64,000 nucleotides of DNA from Peribacillus loiseleuriae (GTDB lineage: Bacteria > Bacillota > Bacilli > Bacillales > DSM-1321): the NCBI RefSeq assembly GCF_001183985.1, contig NZ_LFZW01000001.1, forward strand, positions 1,942,373-2,006,372, given 5' to 3'. Shown piece after piece: positions 29,428 to 37,546 of this stretch (position 1 is the first letter of the stretch; each line of letters begins with the position of its first letter). The notes beneath the pieces were generated by a model, which saw only the letters and a list, made by a program, of their open reading frames with translations, did no database searches and was not told the origin of the DNA. The position numbers and the translations under genes are program-made.

Positions 29428-29778
29428 TTGTAACCAGTTTGATGGACGTAACAGTAGAAGAAATCGCCGCTATGCACAAATCGAGCTGGGCCATTGAGTC
29501 ATTTTTCCGCTGGATTAAGCAGAATTTGAACGTTTCCGTATTGTTTGGCACAGGCACAACATCCAATGCGTTGTTCAATTAGTTATTCACAGCTATGATT
29601 GCCTATGTTTTGCTGGAATTTCTTCATGTACAAGGCCAGAAGAAAAAACAAAAGAAAACGCTTGTCATTTGCAGGTTTCACACGCCTGTTTCTTTGTGAT
29701 GCCCTGTCGATTGAGTGGCAAATTAGTTTGAAAGAAACACTGGAATTTTACAGGTCGATAAATCAAGAAACTGTATAA
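29428..29778 (+). pseudogene. C-terminal remnant of an IS4-family transposase
   Basis: Codons read DVTVEEIAAMHKSSWAIESF, FRWIKQNLNVSVLFGT, a stop at 29579-29581, then AMIAYVLLEFL and, after a frameshift, LSIEWQISLKETLEF. SSWAIESFFRWIKQ is the catalytic-Glu region (YREK-like) of IS4 transposases. Only the 3' third is left. Its less AT-rich composition matches the following two-component genes, so it may have come with them. Confidence 0.85.
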
Positions 29779-29854
29779 CTTTGGTTAATCAACATACGTG
29801 TTAATTTATAGTATAATGATTACTTGAAATAATGCGATGGAAAAGAGGGAACCG

Positions 29855-30529
29855 ATGCCTACTATACTGGTTGCTGACGACGATGCGAACATTCGCGAAC
29901 TCGTCTGTTTATTTCTACGCAAAGACGGATTCGCAACAGCCGAAGCCGCGGACGGCAAGGAAGCACTGGCCGTCTACACTTCAACGCATGTCGATCTTGT
30001 CGTGCTCGACATTATGATGCCGATTATGGATGGTTGGACGTTATGCAAGGAGCTCCGAAGAGCCAATCCTGATCTTCCTTTACTTATGCTGACTGCGAGA
30101 GGAGAAACATGGGAGAAAGTGAAAGGTTTCGAACTTGGGACGGACGATTATTTAACGAAACCATTCGATCCGTTAGAATTGACGGTTCGTGTTAGGGCAC
30201 TACTCAAACGATACAAGATTGGCTCCACGCAGACGATCCATTTCGGGAACGTCATCCTTGATCGACAGACCTATAAGGTGATGAGTGGGACGGAGTCGCT
30301 TACGTTGCCGCTAAAGGAGTTCGAATTGCTGTATAAGCTCGCTGGAACACCCGGACAAGTCTATACGCGCGAGCAGTTGATCGATCAGATTTGGGGTATC
30401 GATTACGCCGGAGATGATCGAACGGTAGACGTACATATTAAACGCCTGCGTGAACGGTTCGCGACGACACCCGATTTTCGGATCGAAACGGTGCGCGGGC
30501 TTGGGTATCGGCTTGAGGTTTACGAATGA
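29855..30529 (+). CDS. OmpR-family response regulator
   Basis: 224 residues from the ATG at 29855, which has AAGAGGGA 6 bases upstream; the upstream ATG at 29837 lacks a site. The receiver has DDD near residue 10, VVLDIMMP for phosphorylation and LTKPFDP. The winged-helix domain includes TREQLIDQIWGIDYAGDD and VDVHIKRLRERF. Its 3' end overlaps the kinase start (ATGA at 30526). A promoter TCAACA-17-TATAAT ends at 29817. Codon use is visibly richer in G and C than the neighbourhood. The repeated GTTCATATT boxes downstream are its best candidate sites. Confidence 0.92.
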   Translation: MPTILVADDDANIRELVCLFLRKDGFATAEAADGKEALAVYTSTHVDLVVLDIMMPIMDGWTLCKELRRANPDLPLLMLTARGETWEKVKGFELGTDDYLTKPFDPLELTVRVRALLKRYKIGSTQTIHFGNVILDRQTYKVMSGTESLTLPLKEFELLYKLAGTPGQVYTREQLIDQIWGIDYAGDDRTVDVHIKRLRERFATTPDFRIETVRGLGYRLEVYE

Positions 30530-31893
30530 TCAGATCCTTATATATACGTGTTGTCCTGACATTTCTAGTCTCCGTCATCGGGGGCACGATCATTTCTTTT
30601 TTTGTGTCAACTTGGATATTCGAAGATAAATTGAACGAAAGCGCTCAAATCAACTTACGTAACTTTGGCCAAGACATCGTCCGGATTTACAAGACCCTTC
30701 CGTTACGTGAAGCGGACTCGTTCGTAAGTGAAATGAAGCAGCTCGATTCCTATTATATTCGAATTTACGAAGCAACGGGTCAGTTCCAGTCTTACGGAAA
30801 ACTTTACGGACACAAACTTGCGCCTGTGACGATGGAGCAACTAAAGAAAGTATTAGATGGAGGCGTTGTTCAGGACACTCCGAATGGTATTGCTACGGTC
30901 CTCTTAGGGTTGCCGTTGAAAACGGAAATGGGAACGAAAGCGATGTTTTTGGAAACGCTCGCCCCCCCTTCTGCCTCTTTTGTCACAAAGTGGGCATTGA
31001 TCTTTGCAACCTGTTCGTTGATTGCAGGAAGCTTATTGATTCTAGTTGCCTCTGTATTCCTGGTAAGACCGATCAAAAAGCTGACAAAAGCGACCAAGCG
31101 GATAGCATCTGGAGATTTCAACGTCAAGCTGAATATTAAGCAAACGAGTGAGCTGGGTACTTTGGCTCGCAGCTTCGAAGAAATGATGCACGATCTGCAG
31201 CAACTTGAGCAGATGCGCAGGGAATTCGTAACGAACGTGTCGCACGAGGTTCAGTCTCCGCTCACTTCGATATCCGGTTATGCTCTAGCGCTTAAGCAAG
31301 TTGACCTCTCTGATCACGAACGAAGCCGTTATCTTGATATTATCATCGCTGAAGCTAAAAGGATGTCCAAAATGAGCGATAGCCTGCTAAAGCTGAGTAT
31401 GCTTGAATCGCAGTCAAAGCAACTGCGGCTCGTCACGCTCAGCCTCGATGAACAAATCCGACGGGTAATCGTGGCGCTCCAGCCGCAATGGTCTGCTCGC
31501 AACATACATTTCGAGCTTGATTTACAGACAGTTAAAGTAACGGCTGATCATGACCAGTTAAATCAGGTATGGACGAATATCCTCAGAAATAGTATCAAAT
31601 TTTCCGAGGATGGCGGCATGATTAACGTAAGCTTCAAACAAGATATCAAAAACGCGATAGTCCGAATATCCGACACTGGCATTGGTATTCCCCTTGAGGA
31701 CCAGAAGCGTATATTCGAGCGGTTTTTTAAGGCCGATCGTTCCCACAGTCGTAAGTATGACGGTAGTGGTATGGGACTCGCCATCGTTAAACAGATCGTA
31801 TCGCTTCATCAAGGTGACATCCGAGTGGAAAGTGAACCTGGTCAAGGAACGACCCTCATTGTCACCTTGCCAATCACTACGCCAACAGATTAG
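30526..31893 (+). CDS. Sensor histidine kinase
   Basis: 455 residues: helix 1 (about 8-30), extracytoplasmic segment (about 31-160), helix 2 (about 163-185), HAMP (RPIKKLTKATKRIASGDFNV), HisKA with phospho-His in FVTNVSHEVQSPLTSISGYA, and the ATPase domain with WTNILRNSIKFS, ISDTGIGIPLEDQ and GSGMGLAIVKQI. The usual Glu-Leu after the phospho-His is Glu-Val here (HEVQSP). Translationally coupled to its regulator. A 21-base-arm terminator follows at 31909. Confidence 0.92.
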   Translation: MIRSLYIRVVLTFLVSVIGGTIISFFVSTWIFEDKLNESAQINLRNFGQDIVRIYKTLPLREADSFVSEMKQLDSYYIRIYEATGQFQSYGKLYGHKLAPVTMEQLKKVLDGGVVQDTPNGIATVLLGLPLKTEMGTKAMFLETLAPPSASFVTKWALIFATCSLIAGSLLILVASVFLVRPIKKLTKATKRIASGDFNVKLNIKQTSELGTLARSFEEMMHDLQQLEQMRREFVTNVSHEVQSPLTSISGYALALKQVDLSDHERSRYLDIIIAEAKRMSKMSDSLLKLSMLESQSKQLRLVTLSLDEQIRRVIVALQPQWSARNIHFELDLQTVKVTADHDQLNQVWTNILRNSIKFSEDGGMINVSFKQDIKNAIVRISDTGIGIPLEDQKRIFERFFKADRSHSRKYDGSGMGLAIVKQIVSLHQGDIRVESEPGQGTTLIVTLPITTPTD

Positions 31894-31908
31894 TTAGATT
31901 CATTCTCT

Positions 31909-31960
31909 ATGCTACGGCTCATATGCAAGCTTCCTTGCATATGAGCCGTAGCATTTTTTT
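31909..31960 (+). terminator. Strong terminator after the two-component genes
   Basis: Perfect 21-base arms (31909-31929 and 31934-31954), a 4-base loop and T7. A near-identical hairpin precedes the second hydrolase (33386-33437). Confidence 0.95.
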
Positions 31961-31984
31961 GACAGTTCATATTCAGTTCATATT
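31959..31984 (+). promoter_or_regulatory. Phased repeat operator for hydrolase 1
   Basis: GTTCATATT at 31965-31973 and 31976-31984, exactly 11 bases apart, beside TTGACA (31959-31964). The same pair occurs before hydrolase 2. This fits an OmpR-family regulator site. Confidence 0.65.
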
Positions 31985-32072
31985 GTTGTCATGGGGAGTA
32001 CATCTTTGTTGGTTAAACTTTCATTAGTCGCACCGTTAAGGTAGCTGAATAAACAGATTAGGACAGGAGAAG

Positions 32073-33059
32073 ATGAGAGTGACACAAACAGAGGAGATGA
32101 AAACGAGGAATGGAACGAAATCAAAGAAAGTACGAAGCATTTTGCTTGGAATCATAGGAGCAATCGTTCTAGCAATTGTTCTTTTTCTAGGCAGTGTTTA
32201 TACCGTTAATGTGATCAGCAATCATTCGGAGCAAAAAAGAATAGAGTCCTATGGTCAGCACGTATCTGTAGACGGGAAAAATATGAATGTTACAATTCAA
32301 GGAAAAGGCGAAGAAACCGTCGTGCTACTACCAGGGTATGGAACGGCAGCACCAGCTCTTGATTTTGAGCCGTTGGTGAAAGAGTTGTCTCTTTATTACA
32401 AGGTCGTCGTGATCGAGCCTTTTGGTTATGGACTAAGTGATGTAACGGAAAAGGAACGAACCATGGACAATATGGTAAATGAAATACATGAAGCATTGCA
32501 GAGTCTGAACATTGACCGATATATTCTAATGGGTCACTCCATTTCAGGCATTTACGGACTGGATTATGTGAACAAATATGAAAACGAAGTAAGTGCATTT
32601 GTCGGGATCGATAGCAGTGTTCCAACGCAGGGTGGTACGGATGATCCATTTCCATCAGGAACATATAAACTGCTCAAAAAATCAGGTTTCTCCCGATTGT
32701 TAATGAAACTGACCCCTGACCAATTGGTTGCACCAACCGTAGATGATGAAACAAGAGAACAAATCAGAATCCTCACGCTCAAAAACATGTTTAATCCGAA
32801 CATCCTAAGTGAAGGCGGACATTTTAGCCCTAATTTTAAAGCTGCTGAAAACTTGACCTTCCCCAAGAATCTTCCTGTTATTTTCTTTTTACAAGCGAAT
32901 GATACCGAAACGGAAGGATGGATACCACTGCATGAAGAGCAAGTCAAAGATTCTGTACATGGAAAAGTGATGACATTTGAAGGAGGACATTATTTACACC
33001 ATACCAGATCAAAGGAAATCGTTGAAAACTTCAGGGCGTATATGGAAGGAATAAAATAA
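32073..33059 (+). CDS. Membrane-anchored alpha/beta hydrolase 1
   Basis: 328 residues. A cytoplasmic basic N-terminus and one membrane helix (about 21-45) anchor the enzyme with the catalytic domain outside. Oxyanion region LLPGYGTAA (86-93), nucleophile Ser156 in GHSISG, and a C-terminal His in EGGHYLHH. The natural substrate is unknown; esterase or peptide/lactone hydrolase are possible. The start may be ATG 32073 or GTG 32079, the latter better spaced from AGGAGA. It follows the two-component genes and their terminator, behind the GTTCATATT pair, so it is likely in that regulon. Confidence 0.85.
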   Translation: MRVTQTEEMKTRNGTKSKKVRSILLGIIGAIVLAIVLFLGSVYTVNVISNHSEQKRIESYGQHVSVDGKNMNVTIQGKGEETVVLLPGYGTAAPALDFEPLVKELSLYYKVVVIEPFGYGLSDVTEKERTMDNMVNEIHEALQSLNIDRYILMGHSISGIYGLDYVNKYENEVSAFVGIDSSVPTQGGTDDPFPSGTYKLLKKSGFSRLLMKLTPDQLVAPTVDDETREQIRILTLKNMFNPNILSEGGHFSPNFKAAENLTFPKNLPVIFFLQANDTETEGWIPLHEEQVKDSVHGKVMTFEGGHYLHHTRSKEIVENFRAYMEGIK

Positions 33060-33108
33060 GTGCATTGAAAAAGGTCCCTCCACGATTTTGTACATGATCA
33101 TAAGTGAC

Positions 33109-33136
33109 AAAAAACCGCCCTTTAGGACGGTTTTTT
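33109..33136 (+). terminator. Terminator after hydrolase 1
   Basis: AAAAAACCG and CGGTTTTTT arms around CCCTTTAGGA. Confidence 0.8.
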
Positions 33137-33247
33137 CACTTGTTCATACTGTCCATCTTCATCGTATAGGCTTTCCTTAGGGACCGTTAAGGTAGCCCAA
33201 TAAACAGATAATGATAGGAGAAGATACGAATGAAAATATGAGAGGTA

Positions 33248-33421
33248 ATGAAAATGAGGATGTGCACGAGAACAGGTAGAAAACGAACTTCAATAATCGC
33301 AGTAACCCTCGTGCTAACGATGCTAGCTCCAATGTCTACCATGGCCACCAATAACAGCAGTCATCTTACATTTCCGACATTCTCTATGCTACGGCTCACA
33401 TGCAAGCTTTCTTGTATGTGA
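33248..33421 (+). pseudogene. Signal-peptide remnant of a third gene
   Basis: ATG 33248 after GAGAGGTA opens 57 codons: KMRMCTRTGRKRTSIIAV followed by TLVLTMLAPMSTMATNN, a textbook Sec signal peptide with an AxA-like cleavage site. The frame then runs into the terminator hairpin at 33386 and stops at 33419. Its leader (CCGTTAAGGTAG, AATAAACAGAT, AGGAGAAGAT) matches the leaders of both hydrolases, so an exported protein gene once stood in the same repeated context and was deleted. Confidence 0.7.
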
Positions 33422-33437
33422 GCCGTAGTATTTTTTT
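33386..33437 (+). terminator. Duplicate of the 31909 terminator
   Basis: Arms 33386-33406 and 33411-33431 with T7. It differs from 31909-31960 by a few bases, several of them paired. Confidence 0.85.
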
Positions 33438-33441
33438 GCTT

Positions 33442-33461
33442 GTTCATATTCAGTTCATATT
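33442..33461 (+). promoter_or_regulatory. Phased repeat operator for hydrolase 2
   Basis: GTTCATATT at 33442-33450 and 33453-33461, 11 bases apart. Together with the preceding terminator and the following GTCATGGGGAGTA it duplicates 31909-32000. Confidence 0.65.
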
Positions 33462-33548
33462 GTCGTCATGGGGAGTATATCTTCATTAGTTAAGATTTCA
33501 TTAGCGGCACATGAAGGAAGCCAAACAAACAGATCAGGACAGGAGAAG

Positions 33549-34535
33549 ATGACAGTGACACAACAAGAGGAAAAGAAAACGGGGAGTGGAACGAAAATAA
33601 AGAAAGTGCGAAACATCTTACTTAAAATCATAGGAGCAATCGTTATAGCCATTGTTCTTTTTCTAGGTATTGTTTATATCGCTAATGTGATGAGTAGTCA
33701 TTCGGAGCAAAAACGAATAGTGCCCTACGGTCAGCACGTATCTATAGACGGGAAAAATATGAATGTGTTAATTCAAGGTGAGGGCGAGGAAACGATCGTG
33801 CTCCTGCCTGGTTATGGAACAGCTACACCAGGGCTTGATTTTAAGCTTCTTATCGATGAATTATCTCCATTTTACAAAGTTGTTGCGGTAGAGCCTTTCG
33901 GTTATGGATTAAGTGATGAAACTGAAAAAGAGCGAACCACGGAGAATATGGTAAGTGAAGTTCATGAAGTTCTACAGCAGCTTAATATTAACAGATACAT
34001 GCTCATGGGCCATTCCATTACAGGTATTTACGGAATTGATTATGTGAACAAATATCCAAACGAGGTGACTGCATTTGTCGGAATCGATAGCAGTGTTGCA
34101 ACACAACCGGGTATGGATATCAAATTCCCATTAAAAACGTTTGCATTTCTCAAAAAATCAGGTCTCTTAAGATTGACCATGAAAATAAGTGCTGACCCCT
34201 ATGCTGGACTGGCATTTGATGAAAAAACCGTAGAGCAAATGAAAATGATTTCGAATAAAAACATGTATAATGACACTACCTTGAATGAGATGGACCATAT
34301 TTCGTCTAATTTTAAAGGGGCTCGAGGTTTAACCTTCCCTAAAGATCTTCCACTTCTTCTCTTTGTACAAGCGAATAATGAAGGTGTAGCAGGATGGATA
34401 CCTCTGCATGAAGGGCAGATCAAAGACTCGGTACATGGAAAAGTAGTAACCATGGATGGATCACATTATTTACACCATACCAAATTCAAAGAAATCACTG
34501 AAAACGTTAGAGTATTTATGAAAGAAGTAAAGTAA
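33549..34535 (+). CDS. Membrane-anchored alpha/beta hydrolase 2
   Basis: 328 residues from ATG 33549 (GTG 33555 is an alternative; both near AGGAGAAG). Paralogue of the gene at 32073, most similar in the N-terminal anchor, LLPGYGTATPGLDF, nucleophile GHSITG and C-terminal GSHYLHH, with divergence in the middle cap region, which may alter substrate range. One membrane helix (about 25-47). The same upstream operator suggests coregulation by the 29855/30526 pair. The duplication included the terminator, operator and leader. Confidence 0.85.
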   Translation: MTVTQQEEKKTGSGTKIKKVRNILLKIIGAIVIAIVLFLGIVYIANVMSSHSEQKRIVPYGQHVSIDGKNMNVLIQGEGEETIVLLPGYGTATPGLDFKLLIDELSPFYKVVAVEPFGYGLSDETEKERTTENMVSEVHEVLQQLNINRYMLMGHSITGIYGIDYVNKYPNEVTAFVGIDSSVATQPGMDIKFPLKTFAFLKKSGLLRLTMKISADPYAGLAFDEKTVEQMKMISNKNMYNDTTLNEMDHISSNFKGARGLTFPKDLPLLLFVQANNEGVAGWIPLHEGQIKDSVHGKVVTMDGSHYLHHTKFKEITENVRVFMKEVK

Positions 34536-34586
34536 GTGTACAGAGAAAGGTTCATCCTCTATTTTAAGCATTTGTCTACAGTCTGC

Positions 34587-34613
34587 AAGACCATCATTTC
34601 GATGGTCTTTTTT
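34587..34613 (+). terminator. Terminator after hydrolase 2
   Basis: AAGACCATC and GATGGTCTT arms followed by TTTT; same hairpin as 28988-29015. Confidence 0.8.
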
Positions 34614-34686
34614 ATGCCCAAACAGTTGTATATTTCCAAACTAAGATTATACTGTCGCCTGAAAGACATTGGGTTTCATTTTCATA

Positions 34687-34717
34687 TTCAACTAACGGGG
34701 CAGTTTAGTTCAATAAG
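34687..34717 (+). repeat. Small interspersed palindrome, family 1
   Basis: AACTAACGGGGCAGTTTAGTT followed by CAATAAG, then a run of eight AT dinucleotides (about 34724-34740). Confidence 0.6.
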
Positions 34718-34810
34718 AATCCATATATATATATATATATTGGTAATATTTGTTATAATAAAACAGGGAATTGTCGTTAGGAAAATTGCAGTTCAAGGGG
34801 GAGCATAGAC

Positions 34811-34948
34811 ATGAAATCTAAAAAGACATTAGTGATTATTGCTTTCGGTATAATATGTATAGCTATCATAATAAATCTATTAAAGAAGGACTTATGGGAT
34901 GTAAACGAAGAGTTGTTAAAAGAAGAAGTATTATCAATAGGACATTAA
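34811..34948 (+). CDS. Small membrane protein, possibly truncated
   Basis: 45 residues. ATG after AAGGGGGAG with good spacing and a TATAAT at 34754-34759. One helix (LVIIAFGIICIAIIINLL), then an acidic tail LWDVNEELLKEEV. The stop codon lies exactly where IS3-type sequence begins (34949), so the native protein was probably longer and has been cut by the insertion. Family not recognised. Confidence 0.5.
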   Translation: MKSKKTLVIIAFGIICIAIIINLLKKDLWDVNEELLKEEVLSIGH

Positions 34949-35106
34949 TGCATGTATTGAGTCTTTTCATGCCATTTTAAAGAAGGAAGAAGTCCAACAC
35001 GTAACCTATTTAAATTTCGAATCAGCGAACGTAGCCTTGTTTCAGTTTATTGAAGGCTGGTATAATCGTCGACGTATTCACGGCCAATTAAACTTTCATA
35101 CGCCGC
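34949..35106 (+). pseudogene. Fragment of a second IS3-family OrfB
   Basis: Nearly identical to 26049-26206 of the intact element: it begins in the ACIESFHSILKKEE region and runs through WYNRRRIHGQLNFHTP. It starts just after the small membrane-protein frame, and both IS ends are missing. Confidence 0.9.
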
Positions 35107-35454
35107 TAGCTAATAGTTTGTTAAACTCCAAACTTAAGTATAAGATGCTTTTATGATAGGGAATTGGTACGGTATCTTATTTCTTATCTAGCAGGATAGC
35201 ATCTCTATATAGCTTTAAAACTTAACTTTGATAAAAAAAGACCCCTCCTTTAGATGAGAGTACACACAAACTCAACACTCATCTAAAGGAGAAAGCTCTA
35301 TTATAAAGTATAAAATGTAACTTAAAAAATTAACCTTTTCGACAAAATTCGACAATATTAGATAACAAATGGCCAATACCAGATTGATTTCTTCTCAATC
35401 ATTTATAATGCCTTCACTGTTTCTTATTATTTTGTATTTCTATCCATATATCCA
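35107..35454. other. Intergenic with the manA terminator
   Basis: No gene seen. Contains the minus-strand terminator at 35233-35291 and otherwise AT-rich spacer. Confidence 0.6.
35233..35291 (-). terminator. Terminator of the manA operon
   Basis: Fourteen-base arms CTCCTTTAGATGAG (35245-35258) and the complement (35278-35291). On the minus strand seven Ts follow (35233-35239). Confidence 0.88.
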
Positions 35455-36402
35455 TTAAACATGAGATACTATGAGTTCCATCATTCCCTTTAATTGAAAC
35501 TCATTAAAACCATGTGGTAATAGAAAATGTGTTCCTTTTGTTAGAGAATGAACCTTTTCATTTTTTATCAATAATCCTTCGCCTTCAATAACACTACATA
35601 ACAAAAATGGAAATTCCTGATTAATGGTTTCTTTCCCATCCAGTACCCACTTATATACAGTGAAATAATCGCCATTTAAAAATGTAGTAATTTTCATTGT
35701 ATCAGTAGTTTTATCTTGAAATATTATTTTTTCATCATGATATGGTACTGTTATCACTTCTTTTGATTTTTCAAGGTGCAAATCACGCATGTTCCCATCT
35801 TCGCCTTTTCTGTTGTAGTCATATAATCGATAGGTTGTGTCAGAATTTTGCTGTATTTCAAGTACTAGGGTACCTTTGCAAAGTGCGTGTACAGTCCCAC
35901 TAGGGACACTGATAAAGTCACCTTTTTTGATTCTTACTCGACGTAGAAATGTGTCCCAACTTCCTTCATCAATCATTTTCACTAACTCTTCTTTAGACTG
36001 TGCATAATGGCCGAAAATAAGTTCTGCATCTTTTTCACAATCTATAATATACCAACATTCTGTTTTACCAAGTTCTCCATTTTCATGTTGATTTGCATAC
36101 ATATCATTAGGGTGAACTTGAACTGATAGATCATCATTCGCATCTAAAATTTTTATTAATAGAGGAAATTTATCTCCAATAATACTACCAAAAAGCTCTT
36201 TTTTACCTTCCCATAACTCTCCTAAGGTAAGACCCTTATATAAGCCATCTCGAATCACGGATTGGCCATTCGGATGAGCAGAAATAGCCCAACATTCTCC
36301 AATATTATTGGAATGGATATTATAATTAAATTCTGTTTTTAGTTTATATCCACCCCATAATCTTTCGTGGAAAACTGGGGAAAAAAAGATTGGTTCTTTC
36401 AT
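35455..36402 (-). CDS. manA: Mannose-6-phosphate isomerase, class I
   Basis: Interconverts mannose 6-phosphate and fructose 6-phosphate. 315 residues from the ATG at 36402, preceded by GAGGTG; the GTG at 36411 overlaps that site. Zinc ligands are all visible: QVHP (Gln95, His97), KTECWY (Glu115) and SGTVHAL (His172). The catalytic Arg region is TTYRLYDYNR. It lies divergent from a PTS/mannosidase operon whose expected product is mannose 6-phosphate, and downstream of a sugar transporter in the same direction, so it feeds that pathway into glycolysis. Confidence 0.95.
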   Translation of the reverse strand: MKEPIFFSPVFHERLWGGYKLKTEFNYNIHSNNIGECWAISAHPNGQSVIRDGLYKGLTLGELWEGKKELFGSIIGDKFPLLIKILDANDDLSVQVHPNDMYANQHENGELGKTECWYIIDCEKDAELIFGHYAQSKEELVKMIDEGSWDTFLRRVRIKKGDFISVPSGTVHALCKGTLVLEIQQNSDTTYRLYDYNRKGEDGNMRDLHLEKSKEVITVPYHDEKIIFQDKTTDTMKITTFLNGDYFTVYKWVLDGKETINQEFPFLLCSVIEGEGLLIKNEKVHSLTKGTHFLLPHGFNEFQLKGMMELIVSHV

Positions 36403-36522
36403 GTTGTTCACCTCATTTTTAATTGTTTTAGTAAGTGGTTTTTATATAAAAACTACCTTTCATTATTGGTATATTGTATAAAAAGAGTTGGTGGAGCTTA
36501 TTGATTCTTTCTTTAAATACTT

Positions 36523-37383
36523 TTACTTTAGTAAACTGAGTAAAGTTACCCCTAACATAATGAGAGATATTCCTGATAAAATGATAATCCATTCTAATCT
36601 TTGTTTCTTTTCTTTAAAGATAAGGATACCTCCAATTGTTGCTACAATGACACATGCTTGTGAAATGGAGAAACTGGTAGCAACTCCTAGTTGAATTGAG
36701 GTTAAGAACATACCAAGATTTGCAAAAGACCAAACAAATCCAGTTATAAAATTAAATGAAATATTCTGGATATTACTAGGCCCTTTATGAGTGAATTTAT
36801 AAATTAGTAAAGCTGAACATAGCATTCCAATCGATTGAGGAAGTATGATAGCAAAGCCACTTACAGAAAATAATTGATTTATTACTACATAAAGAGATAA
36901 AAATAGTGACGAGAAGCTAAGAATAAGGTAGATACTGAGTGTTGGGCTTGTTGTAATTTTTGATTGCTTTTTCTGATAACTAGTGAGTGTAATGCCAATG
37001 ATAATAATTAGTATTGCCATGATCCCAATCAACATCATATTTACAGTTTTCCACTCATTAAAAATTAGGACAGCAAACAGGGTTGTAAAAGTTAGTTGAG
37101 TTCCATTAGAAACAGGCATAGCTTTAGACACGCTTGATAATCGAATGCCTGTAAATTGTAATAGTTGACCAATACTCCAAAACCCACCAGAGATAAAGCT
37201 GACACAAAAAGATATCCCAGAAATTTCCGGTTTTATGATTATAAATAAAACAACCGAAAAAAGAAGTGCACTTATCGATGTGCCAAGTAACTGTTCTTCA
37301 GGATTACTCTTTTTTAAATTGGCAATAATAGGCATCAATCCCCATCCAAGAACAGGAAGTAATGCGATGAGATACATTAGCAT
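36523..37383 (-). CDS. GRP-family sugar transporter (GlcU/RbsU-like)
   Basis: 286 residues with ten hydrophobic helices and the GRP features LLPVLGWGLMPIIANL at the start and VSKAMPVSNGTQLTFTTLFAVL in the middle. GlcU relatives are proton-coupled glucose or ribose importers. It lies upstream of manA in the same direction and divergent from the regulator at 37547. The most likely role here is uptake of free mannose or glucose; the specificity cannot be read from sequence. Confidence 0.85.
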   Translation of the reverse strand: MLMYLIALLPVLGWGLMPIIANLKKSNPEEQLLGTSISALLFSVVLFIIIKPEISGISFCVSFISGGFWSIGQLLQFTGIRLSSVSKAMPVSNGTQLTFTTLFAVLIFNEWKTVNMMLIGIMAILIIIIGITLTSYQKKQSKITTSPTLSIYLILSFSSLFLSLYVVINQLFSVSGFAIILPQSIGMLCSALLIYKFTHKGPSNIQNISFNFITGFVWSFANLGMFLTSIQLGVATSFSISQACVIVATIGGILIFKEKKQRLEWIIILSGISLIMLGVTLLSLLK

Positions 37384-37458
37384 AGTTGGTTACCTTTCTA
37401 TAAGTTGTTCAATCTATTTTTTAATCTATCATCGTCATCTAATTACTGGCAATACACC

Positions 37459-37487
37459 AAAATTACCGTAATAAATACCGTAATTTT
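37459..37487. promoter_or_regulatory. Candidate operator in the divergent control region
   Basis: Inverted arms AAAATTAC (37459-37466) and GTAATTTT (37480-37487), which also contain the direct repeat ATTACCGTAAT / ATACCGTAAT. It lies between the transporter and the PRD regulator and is probably bound by that regulator. Confidence 0.5.
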
Positions 37488-37546
37488 GATTGTTTTCAGT
37501 GGTACTTGTGTGCACTAGAATAAGGACTAAGGAAAGGAAAATAAAA

